NCBI RefSeq assembly: GCF_018688315.1
Contig: NZ_CP061315.1
Coordinates: forward strand, 1,674,001 to 1,738,000
Source: Polynucleobacter sp. AP-Kolm-20A-A1
GTDB lineage: Bacteria > Pseudomonadota > Gammaproteobacteria > Burkholderiales > Burkholderiaceae
Direction: 5' to 3'
DNA: 64,000 nucleotides
In this document: one piece after another, positions 9,478-18,248 of the stretch
Position numbering within the stretch: position 1 is the stretch's first letter
Layout: every line of letters begins with the position of its first letter
Translations under genes and position numbers: made by a program
Notes under the pieces: generated by a model
What the model saw: only the letters and a program-made list of their open reading frames with translations
What the model was told of the DNA's origin: nothing
The model's database searches: none

Positions 9478-10689
9478 TTAGTCTTTCGCCCGTTCGGCTA
9501 ATACTGCAAAGGCTGGCAAAGTTTTACCTTCGAGGAATTCCAAGAAAGCGCCGCCGCCAGTTGAGATGTAATCCACTTGATTTTCAATACCGTATTTAGC
9601 AATCGCCGCCAAGGTATCGCCACCACCAGCAATAGAAAAAGCTGGTGAATGCGCAATGGCTGCAGCAAGCATCTTTGTGCCGCCACCAAACTGATCAATT
9701 TCAAATACGCCCAACGGGCCATTCCAAACAATCGTGCCTGCATGCGCAAGCATGATGGATAGTCTCGCAGCCGTCTTAGGGCCAATGTCCAAAATCATGT
9801 CGTCTTCAGCAACCTGATCCGCAGGAACGCGGTTTGCACGTGCGAGTGGTGACAATTCATTTGCAACAACTACGTCCTCAGGAATGGGCACATGAGCGCC
9901 ACGCTTTTCCATGAGCGCCATAATTTCTCTGGCTTCATCAACTAAGTCTGGCTCAGCAAGTGATTTACCAATTGGCAATCCTTTAGCCAACATGAAAGTA
10001 TTGGCAATGCCGCCGCCAACAATGAGCTCATCTACCTTTTCTGATAACGCTTTCAGAATGGTGAGCTTAGAAGAAACTTTAGAGCCAGCAACAATTGCTA
10101 CGAGCGGCCGCTTAGGGCTTGCCAGTGCACGGCTCAAAGCATCCAATTCTGCGGCCATCAATGGACCTGCGCAAGCAACCGGAGCAAACTTCGCGACACC
10201 ATTGGTTGTTGCTTCTGCACGATGGGCAGTACCAAAAGCATCATTTACATAAACATCACACAAGCCAGCAATCTTTTTTGATAGCTCGTCATTATTTTTT
10301 TTCTCACCAACATTCAAGCGACAGTTTTCTAGCAAGACCACTTCACCAGGATTTACTTCAAAGCCACCATTTACCCAGTCGCTAATTAAAGGGACTTTAC
10401 GGTTGAGTAATGTGGCGATGCGATCTGCCACTGGAGCAAGGCTATCTTCAGGCTTAAATTCACCCTCGGTTGGGCGTCCTAAATGCGAAGTGACCATTAC
10501 AGCAGCACCAGCATCAAGACACATTTGCACGGCAGGCATAGAAGCGCGAATTCGAGTGTCTTCGGTAATATTTCCAGCCTCATCTTGGGGCACATTCAGG
10601 TCGGCGCGGATAAATACTCGCTTTCCCTTGAGTTGGCCTGACTGGGCTAAATCGCTTAAACGCTTAACTTTGAATAATGATTCCGGCAT
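9478..10689 (-). CDS. pgk: Phosphoglycerate kinase
   Basis: Phosphoglycerate kinase converts 1,3-bisphosphoglycerate and ADP to 3-phosphoglycerate and ATP. The 403-residue product has the N-terminal signature [27 protein letters not shown] (about 24-50), [10 protein letters not shown], a hinge region with [13 protein letters not shown], and the C-terminal nucleotide motif [11 protein letters not shown] with [13 protein letters not shown]. It is the first gene of the minus-strand cluster that runs to sua5. Transcription should therefore start in the 200-nt gap shared with the divergent ilvE gene. Confidence 0.95.
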   Translation of the reverse strand: MPESLFKVKRLSDLAQSGQLKGKRVFIRADLNVPQDEAGNITEDTRIRASMPAVQMCLDAGAAVMVTSHLGRPTEGEFKPEDSLAPVADRIATLLNRKVPLISDWVNGGFEVNPGEVVLLENCRLNVGEKKNNDELSKKIAGLCDVYVNDAFGTAHRAEATTNGVAKFAPVACAGPLMAAELDALSRALASPKRPLVAIVAGSKVSSKLTILKALSEKVDELIVGGGIANTFMLAKGLPIGKSLAEPDLVDEAREIMALMEKRGAHVPIPEDVVVANELSPLARANRVPADQVAEDDMILDIGPKTAARLSIMLAHAGTIVWNGPLGVFEIDQFGGGTKMLAAAIAHSPAFSIAGGGDTLAAIAKYGIENQVDYISTGGGAFLEFLEGKTLPAFAVLAERAKD

Positions 10690-10890
10690 GAGATTAGGGC
10701 AAATATGGTGGTTTATGGGGAATGCTCCATTCTAAATGCTCTGGGCTACCAAAACCAATGGAATGGGCCGATCTGACTGCGCTGCCTGCTCTACAATAGA
10801 GACTTGGACGCATTTTGGCCCCAGGATGAATAAACCCCTAGCCTAGCGCCCCGATTAACCCGGTTTAATAGATATAAAAAGGTAGAGAAA
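10690..10890. other. Divergent intergenic region between pgk and ilvE
   Basis: This 201-nt gap must hold the promoters of both the pgk operon (minus) and the ilvE operon (plus). An A-rich stretch with TATAAA and AGGTAG just before ilvE provides the ribosome-binding site. I could not identify a convincing -35/-10 pair on either strand, and I see no small ORF or strong hairpin. Confidence 0.4.
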
Positions 10891-11814
10891 ATGTCGATGT
10901 CCGACCGCGATGGCTTTATTTGGTCCGATGGGAAGCTGATTCCCTGGCGTGAGGCCAATGTTCATGTCCTAACCCATAGTCTCCACTACGGAATGGGTGT
11001 TTTTGAGGGTATTCGAGCCTACAAAACCCCCCAGGGCACAGCCATTTTCCGCCTCCAGGAGCACGTAAAGCGCCTTTTCAATGGAACTAAGATATTCCAG
11101 ATGAATATGCCTTACAGCCAAGAAGAGATCACCAAGGGCATTATTCAGGTTGTTAACAGCAATAAGCTGGAATCTTGCTATATCCGCCCAATTATCTTTA
11201 TTGGCTCCCAGAAGTTAGGCATCTCTCCTAAAGGCAACAGCATCCATACAGCGATTGCAGCCTGGGAATGGGGCGCTTACTTGGGTGAAGACGGCTTAAA
11301 TAAGGGCATTCGCGTAAAAACCTCCTCCTTTACACGCCATTTTGTAAATTCTTCACTGGTTCGTGCAAAAGCATCTGGCTATTACATAAATTCGATTTTG
11401 GCCAATCAAGAAGTAACTGCAAACGGATATGACGAAGCTTTATTACTCGATACAGAAGGTTACGTTTCTGAAGGCTCTGGCGAAAACCTTTTCATGGTTC
11501 GCAATGGCATCGTTTACACACCTGATCTTGCCTCTTGTCTTGATGGCATCACACGTGACTCAGTCATGCAGATTGCAAAAGATCTTGGCTACGAAGTTCG
11601 TGAAAAGCGTATTACTCGCGACGAAGTGTATTCCGCTGACGAAGCTTTCTTTACCGGTACCGCCGCTGAAGTAACGCCCATTCGTGAACTCGACGATCGC
11701 ACCATTGGTGATGGCAAGCGTGGCCCTATCACTGAAAAAATTCAGAAGACTTATTTTGATGCAGTCTACGGCAGAGATAGCAAATACAAAGCGTGGCTTA
11801 CTTACGTTAAGTAA
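10891..11814 (+). CDS. ilvE: Branched-chain amino acid aminotransferase
   Basis: This PLP enzyme of fold type IV carries out the last step of valine, leucine and isoleucine synthesis. The 307 residues match IlvE. Visible motifs are SLHYGMGVFEGIRAYKT near residue 35, VRAKASGYYINSILANQEV containing the PLP lysine (about 161), and EGSGENLFMVRNGIVYTP. TGTAAEVTPIRELDDR is also present. The start has an A/G-rich upstream region containing AGGTAG. A zinc-finger gene follows after 14 nt. Confidence 0.95.
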   Translation: MSMSDRDGFIWSDGKLIPWREANVHVLTHSLHYGMGVFEGIRAYKTPQGTAIFRLQEHVKRLFNGTKIFQMNMPYSQEEITKGIIQVVNSNKLESCYIRPIIFIGSQKLGISPKGNSIHTAIAAWEWGAYLGEDGLNKGIRVKTSSFTRHFVNSSLVRAKASGYYINSILANQEVTANGYDEALLLDTEGYVSEGSGENLFMVRNGIVYTPDLASCLDGITRDSVMQIAKDLGYEVREKRITRDEVYSADEAFFTGTAAEVTPIRELDDRTIGDGKRGPITEKIQKTYFDAVYGRDSKYKAWLTYVK

Positions 11815-11828
11815 TTAGGAAAAGAGAT

Positions 11829-12017
11829 ATGACTCAAGCTCAAGTAACAATGGTGGATGGCAAAGATTTGCCATTGCATTGCCCCACCAATAAAACTCCA
11901 GCCTGGAATTCGCATCCACGCGTCTTTCTAGATATCACTAAAACCGGTGAAGCGAAGTGCCCATATTGCGGTACTGAATATAAGCTGATTCCGGGTACCA
12001 AACCACACGGCCACTAA
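11829..12017 (+). CDS. Small CHCC-type zinc-finger protein
   Basis: This 62-residue protein has the Cys-His-Cys-Cys arrangement of the zf-CHCC family (C-P-T-N near residue 20, a histidine in SHPRVFLDI, then CPYCGTEYKLIPG). That family includes the complex I accessory subunit NDUFS6 in mitochondria. Its bacterial members, common after ilvE in betaproteobacteria, have no firmly known role. A good ribosome-binding sequence (AGGAAAAGAG) precedes the ATG. It is probably co-transcribed with ilvE. Confidence 0.85.
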   Translation: MTQAQVTMVDGKDLPLHCPTNKTPAWNSHPRVFLDITKTGEAKCPYCGTEYKLIPGTKPHGH

Positions 12018-12023
12018 GCCTTA

Positions 12024-12045
12024 TCAGCGCCCTCAGGGGCGCTGA
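12024..12045 (+). other. Perfect stem-loop between the zinc-finger gene and waaF
   Basis: The sequence TCAGCGCCC is followed by a TCAG loop and GGGCGCTGA, giving a 9-bp GC-rich perfect stem just after the stop codon. It ends 15 nt before waaF. No T-run follows, so it is not a canonical intrinsic terminator. It may stabilise the upstream mRNA end or modulate read-through into waaF. Confidence 0.6.
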
Positions 12046-12060
12046 GTCGGGATACATCTC

Positions 12061-13095
12061 ATGCGCAGTATTCTGATCATTGCCCCAAACTGGATTGGGG
12101 ATGCGGTAATGACGCAGCCTTTACTGGCAAGCCTCAAGGCTCTATATCCAGAATCCAAAATTGATGTTCTTGCGAGTAGCTGGGTTGCACCGATTTATCG
12201 CGCATGCTCAGAAGTACATGAAGTCATCGAGGCAAAGTTTGAGCACAAGAAATTGCAATGGGGCATGCGCAAACAACTCGCGCAAAAATTAGCAGCAAAA
12301 CACTATCAAGCTTGTTTTGTATTGCCCAATAGCTTTAAGTCCGCACTCATTCCTTGGTTGGCAAATATTCCATTTCGCATTGGTTACCGTGGTGAACTAC
12401 GCTATGGATTAATCAACCTTTCATTAGACAACCCGAGTAAAGTGAATCGACCCCCAATGGTTGATCACTATCTTGCCCTCAATCAACTACTCAGCGATCA
12501 CTCTGAAAAAATTGCTACTGATCCGCCTGCGCCAAAATTAAATGTTTCCGCTCTCGCAAAAAGAGTTGTAGAGAATAATTTAGCGGCAGCAAATATCGCT
12601 GGCTCAATTTACGTAATGTGCCCCGGCGCTGAATATGGCCCTACGAAGCGCTGGCCAACAGAGCACTTTGCAAAACTTGCTCAATCTCTAATAGACGACA
12701 ATTCCGATAATCACGTCATTTTGCTTGGTAGCAAAAGTGACTCCGTACTTGCTCAAGAGATCCTCTCCCAAGTTCCCAGCTCAAGAAAACTTCATAACTG
12801 GTGCGGCAAAACCTCGCTCGATGAAGCCATTGCCTTGATTAGCCTAAGCCAAGCAGTGGTCAGCAACGACTCTGGATTAATGCATATTGCTGCCGCCCTT
12901 AAGGCGCCACAAGTTGCCATATTTGGATCTAGCGACCCGTCACACACCCCGCCTCTATCGGAAAAGGCTAAGGTCATTTGGCTAAATTTGCCATGCAGTC
13001 CATGCCACAAGAGAGAGTGCCCTCTGGGTCACTTGAAGTGCCTAAAAGATATCCTCCCAGAGCAAGTTTTAGCTACACTCAATACCTTGCACTAG
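12061..13095 (+). CDS. waaF: Lipopolysaccharide heptosyltransferase II
   Basis: WaaF is a glycosyltransferase family 9 enzyme adding the second L,D-heptose to the LPS inner core on the cytoplasmic face. The 344-residue protein starts with ILIIAPNWIGDAVMTQPLLASLK, the family N-terminus. It contains PGAEYGPTKRWPTEHFA (donor-site region near 186), SLSQAVVSNDSGLMHIAAAL, and the cysteine-rich tail PCHKRECPLGHLKC typical of WaaF. The presence of gmhB elsewhere in the window agrees with heptose-containing LPS. Confidence 0.94.
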   Translation: MRSILIIAPNWIGDAVMTQPLLASLKALYPESKIDVLASSWVAPIYRACSEVHEVIEAKFEHKKLQWGMRKQLAQKLAAKHYQACFVLPNSFKSALIPWLANIPFRIGYRGELRYGLINLSLDNPSKVNRPPMVDHYLALNQLLSDHSEKIATDPPAPKLNVSALAKRVVENNLAAANIAGSIYVMCPGAEYGPTKRWPTEHFAKLAQSLIDDNSDNHVILLGSKSDSVLAQEILSQVPSSRKLHNWCGKTSLDEAIALISLSQAVVSNDSGLMHIAAALKAPQVAIFGSSDPSHTPPLSEKAKVIWLNLPCSPCHKRECPLGHLKCLKDILPEQVLATLNTLH

Positions 13096-13115
13096 TCATC
13101 CAAGGAACGTAAGCC

Positions 13116-13550
13116 ATGCCAAAACTTGCCAGACTCTTTCACAATGCTGATGATGTTGTAGAGGCTTGGCGCGAGGCCTTACGTCATCGTGATGTAAAGA
13201 GTGCCCTGGATATTTGGCTTGATGATGATTCAATCACTTGCGTTCTTCCAGAGGGACATCGCTTAAGTGGGCACGCAGAAATTCGTGAAGGCTTGGAAAG
13301 ACTCTTAGCCAAACAACCTTTATTCCTAGAACCCATTGCTTGTATCAGTCACTCTGTTTTGGGCGCAGCCGTATATGACACAACTGAGGCAGTACACCTT
13401 AGAGCAGATCAAATTGAAGCTGAGTTTTTTCTCAACATTACGCTCGTTCTTCTACAGGACAGTCAAGGATGGAGAATTGCCCATCTTCACGCCAGTCGCT
13501 CAACCGAAGATACATTTGACGCCCCTTCCACGCCACACGGCCTGCATTAA
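13116..13550 (+). CDS. SnoaL/NTF2-like fold protein
   Basis: This 144-residue protein resembles the small SnoaL-like (nuclear transport factor 2) superfamily. It has an N-terminal helix with DDVVEAWREALRHRDVKSALDIW, a WLDDDSITCVLPEGHRLSGHAEIREGLERLL segment and a C-terminal strand pair ending GWRIAHLHASRS. Such proteins are cone-shaped dimers that bind or isomerise small molecules, but no substrate can be inferred. It lies 20 nt after waaF and 8 nt before the next gene, so it is in the same operon. Confidence 0.8.
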   Translation: MPKLARLFHNADDVVEAWREALRHRDVKSALDIWLDDDSITCVLPEGHRLSGHAEIREGLERLLAKQPLFLEPIACISHSVLGAAVYDTTEAVHLRADQIEAEFFLNITLVLLQDSQGWRIAHLHASRSTEDTFDAPSTPHGLH

Positions 13551-13558
13551 CTACAGAT

Positions 13559-14185
13559 ATGGATGAACAAGTACTGCGGTCACTAGCAAAGTGGCCAAAT
13601 GTGCCTGATTGTTTTGGTTGGCTTGCTTTAGATCGTCGCGGTCAATGGCGGATGCGCGATGAGTTTGCGCAAACAAATAAGTTACCAGGCCAAGTCATAG
13701 AGCATGTGGCATTCAAAGAATATATCTCCAGAAATTATTCGCGCGACTCCATGGGACGGTATTTCTTCCAAAATGGTCCGCAAAGAGTTTTTGTGACTCT
13801 AGATGCAACACCTTGGATCGCCAGAATTACTCCCTCTAACGATGGTCTACAGCTGATGACGCAATGTCACAGTAGCATTGAACCAAGCGGCGCTTTAAGT
13901 GATGAAAACGGCAATATTTATATTGTTGGTCTGGTAAAGCAGGCGACATATCAAGATCCTCAAAACCACTCGTTTACCCAGCAAAAAAATCTGACTGTTG
14001 CCCTGCTGCATGACCACGACTTAGACCATTTCTCTGAGTTGGCGAGTTTGCGCGAGGAAGCCTGTAGTTTTGGTGGCTCATGGAACTGGCAGGGAAAACA
14101 ACTACCTCTAGACCCAATACATTCAGGTGAGCTCGCCACTCAATTCCACTTTGTAGCTACACCCAATCCAAATAGCCAGGCTTAG
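13559..14185 (+). CDS. Conserved hypothetical protein of betaproteobacteria
   Basis: This 208-residue soluble protein starts MDEQVLRSLAKWPNVPDCFGWLALDRRGQWRM. From memory it resembles a family annotated DUF2946 in Burkholderiales, but I am not certain of the name. There is no signal peptide, membrane segment or recognised catalytic motif. It is rich in aromatic residues (FGGSWNWQGKQ). It lies 8 nt after the NTF2-like gene, and its stop overlaps the convergent bepA stop by 4 nt. Function unknown. Confidence 0.75.
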   Translation: MDEQVLRSLAKWPNVPDCFGWLALDRRGQWRMRDEFAQTNKLPGQVIEHVAFKEYISRNYSRDSMGRYFFQNGPQRVFVTLDATPWIARITPSNDGLQLMTQCHSSIEPSGALSDENGNIYIVGLVKQATYQDPQNHSFTQQKNLTVALLHDHDLDHFSELASLREEACSFGGSWNWQGKQLPLDPIHSGELATQFHFVATPNPNSQA

Positions 14186-15885
14186 CCCGGCATTTGCTTG
14201 CCCTGCTCCTTGAGCTCATCCTGATATTGCCTTTGCATTTCGCGAAGACGGGCGTCAATGCTAGATCCTTGATAGTAATCAGCGCCGCCAGCCGAGCGCG
14301 CGATCTTAAGTTGCTCAATTGCTGAAGGCCAAGCTCCCTCAAGAGCATATTTTTCTCCAAGTGCGTAATGCCGCATGGGGATATTTTTTGCCTGGTCATA
14401 GGACTGCGAGAGCAAGCTCCACCACACAATTTCATTTGGCTGAGATCTGGTGCGCGCCTTAAGCCATGTAATTGCGTCATTGGTGCGACCCAATCTGAGA
14501 TCGGCGTTAATCATGGCAGCACCTGCAGCATAAGACTGTGGAAAGGCTCTTAAAGTTGCCTGAGCAATCTGCAAGGCCTCCTCACCCTTACCTTTAGCTA
14601 AAGCCAATTCGGAAGAAGTGATATCAAGCGAGAGGCTCTGCCTTTGAATAGGCGAACCTGGGGCGCTAGCAGGCTGGGCTAAATTGCGAGCTTGCTGTAA
14701 GTAGGTTTCTGCTTGATCTATTTTCCCCTGACGCTGCGCAATGAGAGCGAGGCCATAAAAACCTTCCATCTGCTTACCAATGGGCGCTTGCTTACTTAAG
14801 CTCTCAAAGGTATTTTTTAAGTCGTACATACCACTTGATGTGCCGGATTGCTCCATGCGCGCCCTAGCCTTAATAAAATAAAACTCAACAGAAGTTGGCA
14901 CATTACGCGAGGCAACAGTGCGCACCCTATCTTGCATATCTGCAATACGATCAGTCGTTAATGGATGGGTACGGACATAGGCCGGTACGCCTTTATCCAT
15001 AATGCCGGTGATTTTTTGAAGACGCTGAAAAAATCCTGGAGCGCCGTTTACATCATAGCCACTGGCATCCAAAATCTGGAATCCTATGCGATCTGCTTCT
15101 CGCTCTGCATCTCTTGAGTAGGAGAGCTGATTATTAATCGCTGCTGCCTGACCACCTTGCATGAGGCCTGCACCAGCAGATGGATTACGTGACATAGCTA
15201 AAGCACCAAGCACCATGCCCGCAAGAGCAATCATTGTGTTGGTAGCTTGTTTATCCATTTGGCGCGCCAAGTGCCTTTGCAAGACGTGACCCGTTTCATG
15301 CCCCATGACTGAAGCCACTTCGGAATCCGACTCTGCGCTAACAATCAGTCCAGTATGAAAACCTATAAAACCACCTGGCAATGCAAACGCATTGATACTG
15401 GTATCTTTAACAGCGAATACTTCAAAGTTGTAAGCGCCGCTACCTTGCTCATTGGCGCCGCCTAGCTGTAATTTTTTAGCAGCCTGCAATAAACGACGCT
15501 CCATTTGATTAAGATAGTCATATAGTGGCAAGTCATTGGAATAATCTGGATCAGGCCTTATCTGGCGCATGATCATCTCGCCATACTTGCGCTCATCCAC
15601 TCTACTGAGAGTGTCGCCCCCTGGATCACCCATATCAGGCAAGATAATATTCGGCTGAGTCTGGAGAGTATTGCGTGTGGGCAACTTAGATGATCGAGCA
15701 TCGGGCGATTGCATTACCCGGCCAATATTTTGAATCGCGGCAGAGTTCCCATCAACTGTGACATCGCCAGTGGCTGCAGCTGCAAAAGCAGGAGTAATAC
15801 CCGCACAGCCCAGGGCTAATATCAGCTGCGCAGCCAATAGGCGCTGCGAAAAAGAGGGTTTTTTAACTGACTTTATGTCTTGCAT
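14182..15885 (-). CDS. bepA: Periplasmic M48 metalloprotease with TPR domain (BepA/YfgC-like)
   Basis: BepA-type proteases act in the periplasm on assembly and turnover of outer-membrane proteins, including LptD in E. coli. The 567-residue precursor has a signal peptide ending near AFAAA (about 36). The M48 zinc motif is HETGH (H196-H200), with a downstream glutamate in the segment [11 protein letters not shown]. The C-terminal half (about 340-550) is helical with TPR-like repeats. LptD is encoded elsewhere in this window. The start is divergent from moaC with only 23 nt between. Confidence 0.9.
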   Translation of the reverse strand: MQDIKSVKKPSFSQRLLAAQLILALGCAGITPAFAAAATGDVTVDGNSAAIQNIGRVMQSPDARSSKLPTRNTLQTQPNIILPDMGDPGGDTLSRVDERKYGEMIMRQIRPDPDYSNDLPLYDYLNQMERRLLQAAKKLQLGGANEQGSGAYNFEVFAVKDTSINAFALPGGFIGFHTGLIVSAESDSEVASVMGHETGHVLQRHLARQMDKQATNTMIALAGMVLGALAMSRNPSAGAGLMQGGQAAAINNQLSYSRDAEREADRIGFQILDASGYDVNGAPGFFQRLQKITGIMDKGVPAYVRTHPLTTDRIADMQDRVRTVASRNVPTSVEFYFIKARARMEQSGTSSGMYDLKNTFESLSKQAPIGKQMEGFYGLALIAQRQGKIDQAETYLQQARNLAQPASAPGSPIQRQSLSLDITSSELALAKGKGEEALQIAQATLRAFPQSYAAGAAMINADLRLGRTNDAITWLKARTRSQPNEIVWWSLLSQSYDQAKNIPMRHYALGEKYALEGAWPSAIEQLKIARSAGGADYYQGSSIDARLREMQRQYQDELKEQGKQMPG

Positions 15886-15908
15886 TCCTATATGGTAAAA
15901 CTAATCCC

Positions 15909-16388
15909 ATGAACAAACTAACCCATTTTGATGCCAGCGGCCAAGCCCACATGGTAAATGTCGGCGATAAGCCCAATACTCATAGAGTAGCTGTTGCTAC
16001 GGGCACAATTTCGATGCTACCCGAAACCTTCAAAATGGTTGAGGCAGGAACCCATAAAAAGGGGGATGTCTTGGGTATCGCGCGTATTGCCGGCATTCAG
16101 GCATCCAAGAAAACATCCGATCTTATTCCTCTATGTCATCCATTGGCCCTGACTCATGTTGGCCTGGAATTTAATCTCAATCCCAAAGATAGCAGCGTCA
16201 CTTGCCAAGTTAAAGCAGAAACCACCGGGCCAACCGGTGTTGAAATGGAAGCCCTCACCGCAGTCCAAGTTGCCCTTCTCACTATCTACGATATGTGCAA
16301 AGCAGTAGATCGAGGCATGGTGATGGGTGATGTGAAACTCTTAGAGAAGAGTGGCGGTAAGAGTGGTGAGTGGAAAGCAGGGAAGTAA
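15909..16388 (+). CDS. moaC: Cyclic pyranopterin monophosphate synthase
   Basis: MoaC forms cyclic pyranopterin monophosphate in molybdenum cofactor synthesis. The 159-residue protein is full length, with [19 protein letters not shown] at the start, the conserved [13 protein letters not shown] around residue 75, and [13 protein letters not shown]. The last 37 codons (from 16278) exist a second time at 18454-18564 in a diverged, mostly synonymous version. The gene in its present form therefore seems to have gained its 3' end, or been separated from its old one, by recombination. No terminator follows it directly. The start is divergent from bepA. Confidence 0.95.
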   Translation: MNKLTHFDASGQAHMVNVGDKPNTHRVAVATGTISMLPETFKMVEAGTHKKGDVLGIARIAGIQASKKTSDLIPLCHPLALTHVGLEFNLNPKDSSVTCQVKAETTGPTGVEMEALTAVQVALLTIYDMCKAVDRGMVMGDVKLLEKSGGKSGEWKAGK

Positions 16389-16411
16389 ACAACAATTTCT
16401 GTGATGCTGGG

Positions 16412-16762
16412 CTAGTGGTATTCACCCTGAAAGCAATGTCGAACTTCATGTCCAACGGTATCGTTATTAGTCTTTTTGGTGGTGAAAATTTGACAGGTTC
16501 TTTTAATTTTTCCTGACCAGTCTTTTGCATCATCCCAAAATGAACAAGCATCCAGGGGGTACGAAAAGCCATTATTCCCCCTTCTTTTACTCTCAGTCTC
16601 ACAAGATTTTTGAATATCCCTAACACTTACCCACCTAATGGTGACTTCATTTACTTGGTTTTTACTAGTGCTATATAAGCTATAGGCATCATCCTCAAGC
16701 ACTGCATTAGCCCCAAAGCTAATTAAGCCTAATGAAAAGAATATGGCAATATATCTAAACAT
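16412..16762 (-). CDS. Small exported protein with HEVRHC motif, function unknown
   Basis: This is an unrecognised 116-residue protein. It has a signal peptide (MFRYIAIFFSLGLISFGANA) and a mature part with five cysteines. The C-terminal GHEVRHCFQGEYH contains an HExxH pattern followed by further His. HExxH can mark a zinc site, but the protein is much shorter than known metalloprotease domains. A metal-binding or structural role is equally possible. It lies on the minus strand in the islet downstream of moaC, divergent from a small membrane protein 32 nt away. No ribosome-binding site is obvious. Confidence 0.65.
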   Translation of the reverse strand: MFRYIAIFFSLGLISFGANAVLEDDAYSLYSTSKNQVNEVTIRWVSVRDIQKSCETESKRRGNNGFSYPLDACSFWDDAKDWSGKIKRTCQIFTTKKTNNDTVGHEVRHCFQGEYH

Positions 16763-16794
16763 ATAAAAATAAACAAAATTGGGGGGTGTAAATT

Positions 16795-16977
16795 ATGTGG
16801 GGATGGTCACTTCTCGGAGGAATGGTAACCAGTATTTTTGGGCTCATTGGGTGGTTTGTTGGTATAGCAATAGTTCTTTATATCGCTTATGAGCTTTTCA
16901 AGGAGCTATTTTTTGTTGGCATTTTTCTTCTTGTAGTGGGTTGCGGCTTTTTAATTATGGAGATGATAGCAAAATGA
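16795..16977 (+). CDS. Small two-helix membrane protein
   Basis: This 60-residue hydrophobic protein has two predicted membrane segments (about residues 5-30 and 38-57). The connecting residues YELFKEL carry charges. A run of six G eight nucleotides before the ATG can serve as the ribosome-binding site. Its stop codon overlaps the start of the next small gene as ATGA, which argues that both are translated. I do not recognise a family. It belongs to the moaC islet. Confidence 0.6.
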   Translation: MWGWSLLGGMVTSIFGLIGWFVGIAIVLYIAYELFKELFFVGIFLLVVGCGFLIMEMIAK

Positions 16978-17245
16978 TTAAATTACTTGCTTTCATGCTG
17001 GCATTGATTTCACTGCCTACCGCACAAGCCCAAACTAGCGAGCAAGTATTTATTGAAAAAATTAAAATGGCAAATAAATCACTTAAAGACGCTGAGAAGA
17101 CAAAGGATTATGGAGGCGCTTGTTTGATGTTTTATTCAGCCTTAATGGAGCCTTATGCGAAAATAATCCTAGCGTCTATAGACAGACTGCAGACCTAGCA
17201 AGAAGATCTTGCAATGCCGCTGGAATAAAAGGGCTTACTCCTTAA
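16974..17245 (+). pseudogene. Small exported protein gene, probably frameshifted
   Basis: The frame from the ATG at 16974 gives a signal peptide (MIKLLAFMLALISLPTAQA) and a helical mature part, and stops at 17198 after 74 residues. In the -1 frame the sequence from about 17150 continues to a stop at 17243-17245. That tail encodes CENNPSVYRQTADLARRSCN and more, looks like a normal helical ending and supplies cysteines that could pair with the single Cys upstream. A frameshift between about 17140 and 17160 would join them. If there is no frameshift, the real gene is 16974-17198. The start is coupled (ATGA) to the preceding membrane protein. Function unknown. Confidence 0.5.
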
Positions 17246-17369
17246 TTAAATTCAACATATTTTTGAATTGCATTAAATACTCGCCAAACAATCTCCAGGG
17301 CAAAAAGCTGGTATTTCCCCTGGCTTCATTTCTGAAGCCACTGCATAAGAAATTCATTTTTACTGAAAT

Positions 17370-18248
17370 CTATCTACAGAAGTTTCTAATAATTGCTTTA
17401 GCTTGGTCATTGGCCTGCGCCATTGTGACTAAGCCACCACCAGGTAGTTGTTCGGCGGGTCCATTCCCGTAATACTTCTTATACGAATAGTTTGTATATA
17501 TCTGTATTGTTTGATTTGTGCAATTGACAACACTTTCTTGAATTAATGAAGCCCGTGCATTAGGGTTGAGTTCGAGAAGGCCTTTGTAGTTTGTCATTGT
17601 TTCAACAAGGTAGCCACCACCAGATGGCTTTGTAAAATTTTGATTGAAGAATAGTTCTGGCACCCCGTCATAAACAATTCTTTTCCAATTTGGTTTTGTG
17701 CTGGCCATTTGAGCGGTCTCAAATGGAATACCTTTCTCCATATTGCCAACATAAGCATCAACAATGCCATATACGGGAGTTGAAACGGTGCAAACGGTTA
17801 AGGTAGGGGTATCCCCTTCGACTGATTTGCCGTTTGAAACTAGAGTTTGACCATCCCTAGAACGCTGTATTAGCCTCGCCTGTTTTCCGCCGGTATACCA
17901 ATACCAAATGTCTGAATCCCCATTTGACTGCATAAACGTGTATTGCCAAATATCGTCCGCTACCTTTGTTTTTGAAGATGTGTCTTGATAGCGCAGCATG
18001 TCAGGCTTTGCACCTTTACCTGCAAGGTACCTTATAGTCTTGCCGTTATTATCACTTCTGAACATGACTCCCCAGCCATTTTGACAGTCGGTAGCATAAA
18101 CTCGCCCCTCGTAATCCATTAATGCCAGAGCATTTGAGCTTAAGAAAAGTGTCGCTAAGAGAGTGAGTAATTTTGTCATCATGGGGGGGGTAATTCGCTT
18201 ATTAAAAATAGAATAAATATTTGCTGATGAATATAGCACTTCTATCAA
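17370..18248 (-). CDS. Exported protein of unknown function in the moaC islet
   Basis: This open frame has 292 codons. The likely translation start is the tandem ATG at 18182/18179 (MMTKLLTLLATLFLSSNALA), giving a secreted protein of about 270 residues. The longer start at 18248 would bury the signal peptide. The mature part is rich in aromatic and polar residues (DIWYWYTGGKQ, YTNYSYKKYYGNG) with several cysteines (DCQNGWG, TVCTV, VVNCTNQ, NFCR). This looks like an extracytoplasmic beta-rich domain, but I recognise no family. Eight C directly precede the ATG on its strand, and I see no Shine-Dalgarno sequence. Confidence 0.65.
   Translation of the reverse strand: MIEVLYSSANIYSIFNKRITPPMMTKLLTLLATLFLSSNALALMDYEGRVYATDCQNGWGVMFRSDNNGKTIRYLAGKGAKPDMLRYQDTSSKTKVADDIWQYTFMQSNGDSDIWYWYTGGKQARLIQRSRDGQTLVSNGKSVEGDTPTLTVCTVSTPVYGIVDAYVGNMEKGIPFETAQMASTKPNWKRIVYDGVPELFFNQNFTKPSGGGYLVETMTNYKGLLELNPNARASLIQESVVNCTNQTIQIYTNYSYKKYYGNGPAEQLPGGGLVTMAQANDQAKAIIRNFCR

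Noticed and set aside
17140..17165. Programmed ribosomal frameshift in the small islet gene
   Set aside because: No X-XXY-YYZ slippery heptamer or downstream pseudoknot is evident. A mutation or sequencing error is the simpler explanation.
17209..17472. An 87-codon plus-strand reading frame in the moaC islet
   Set aside because: It overlaps the 3' end of the exported-protein gene on the other strand, has no ribosome-binding site and shows no protein-like organisation. Its beginning is better explained as the frameshifted tail of the preceding small gene.
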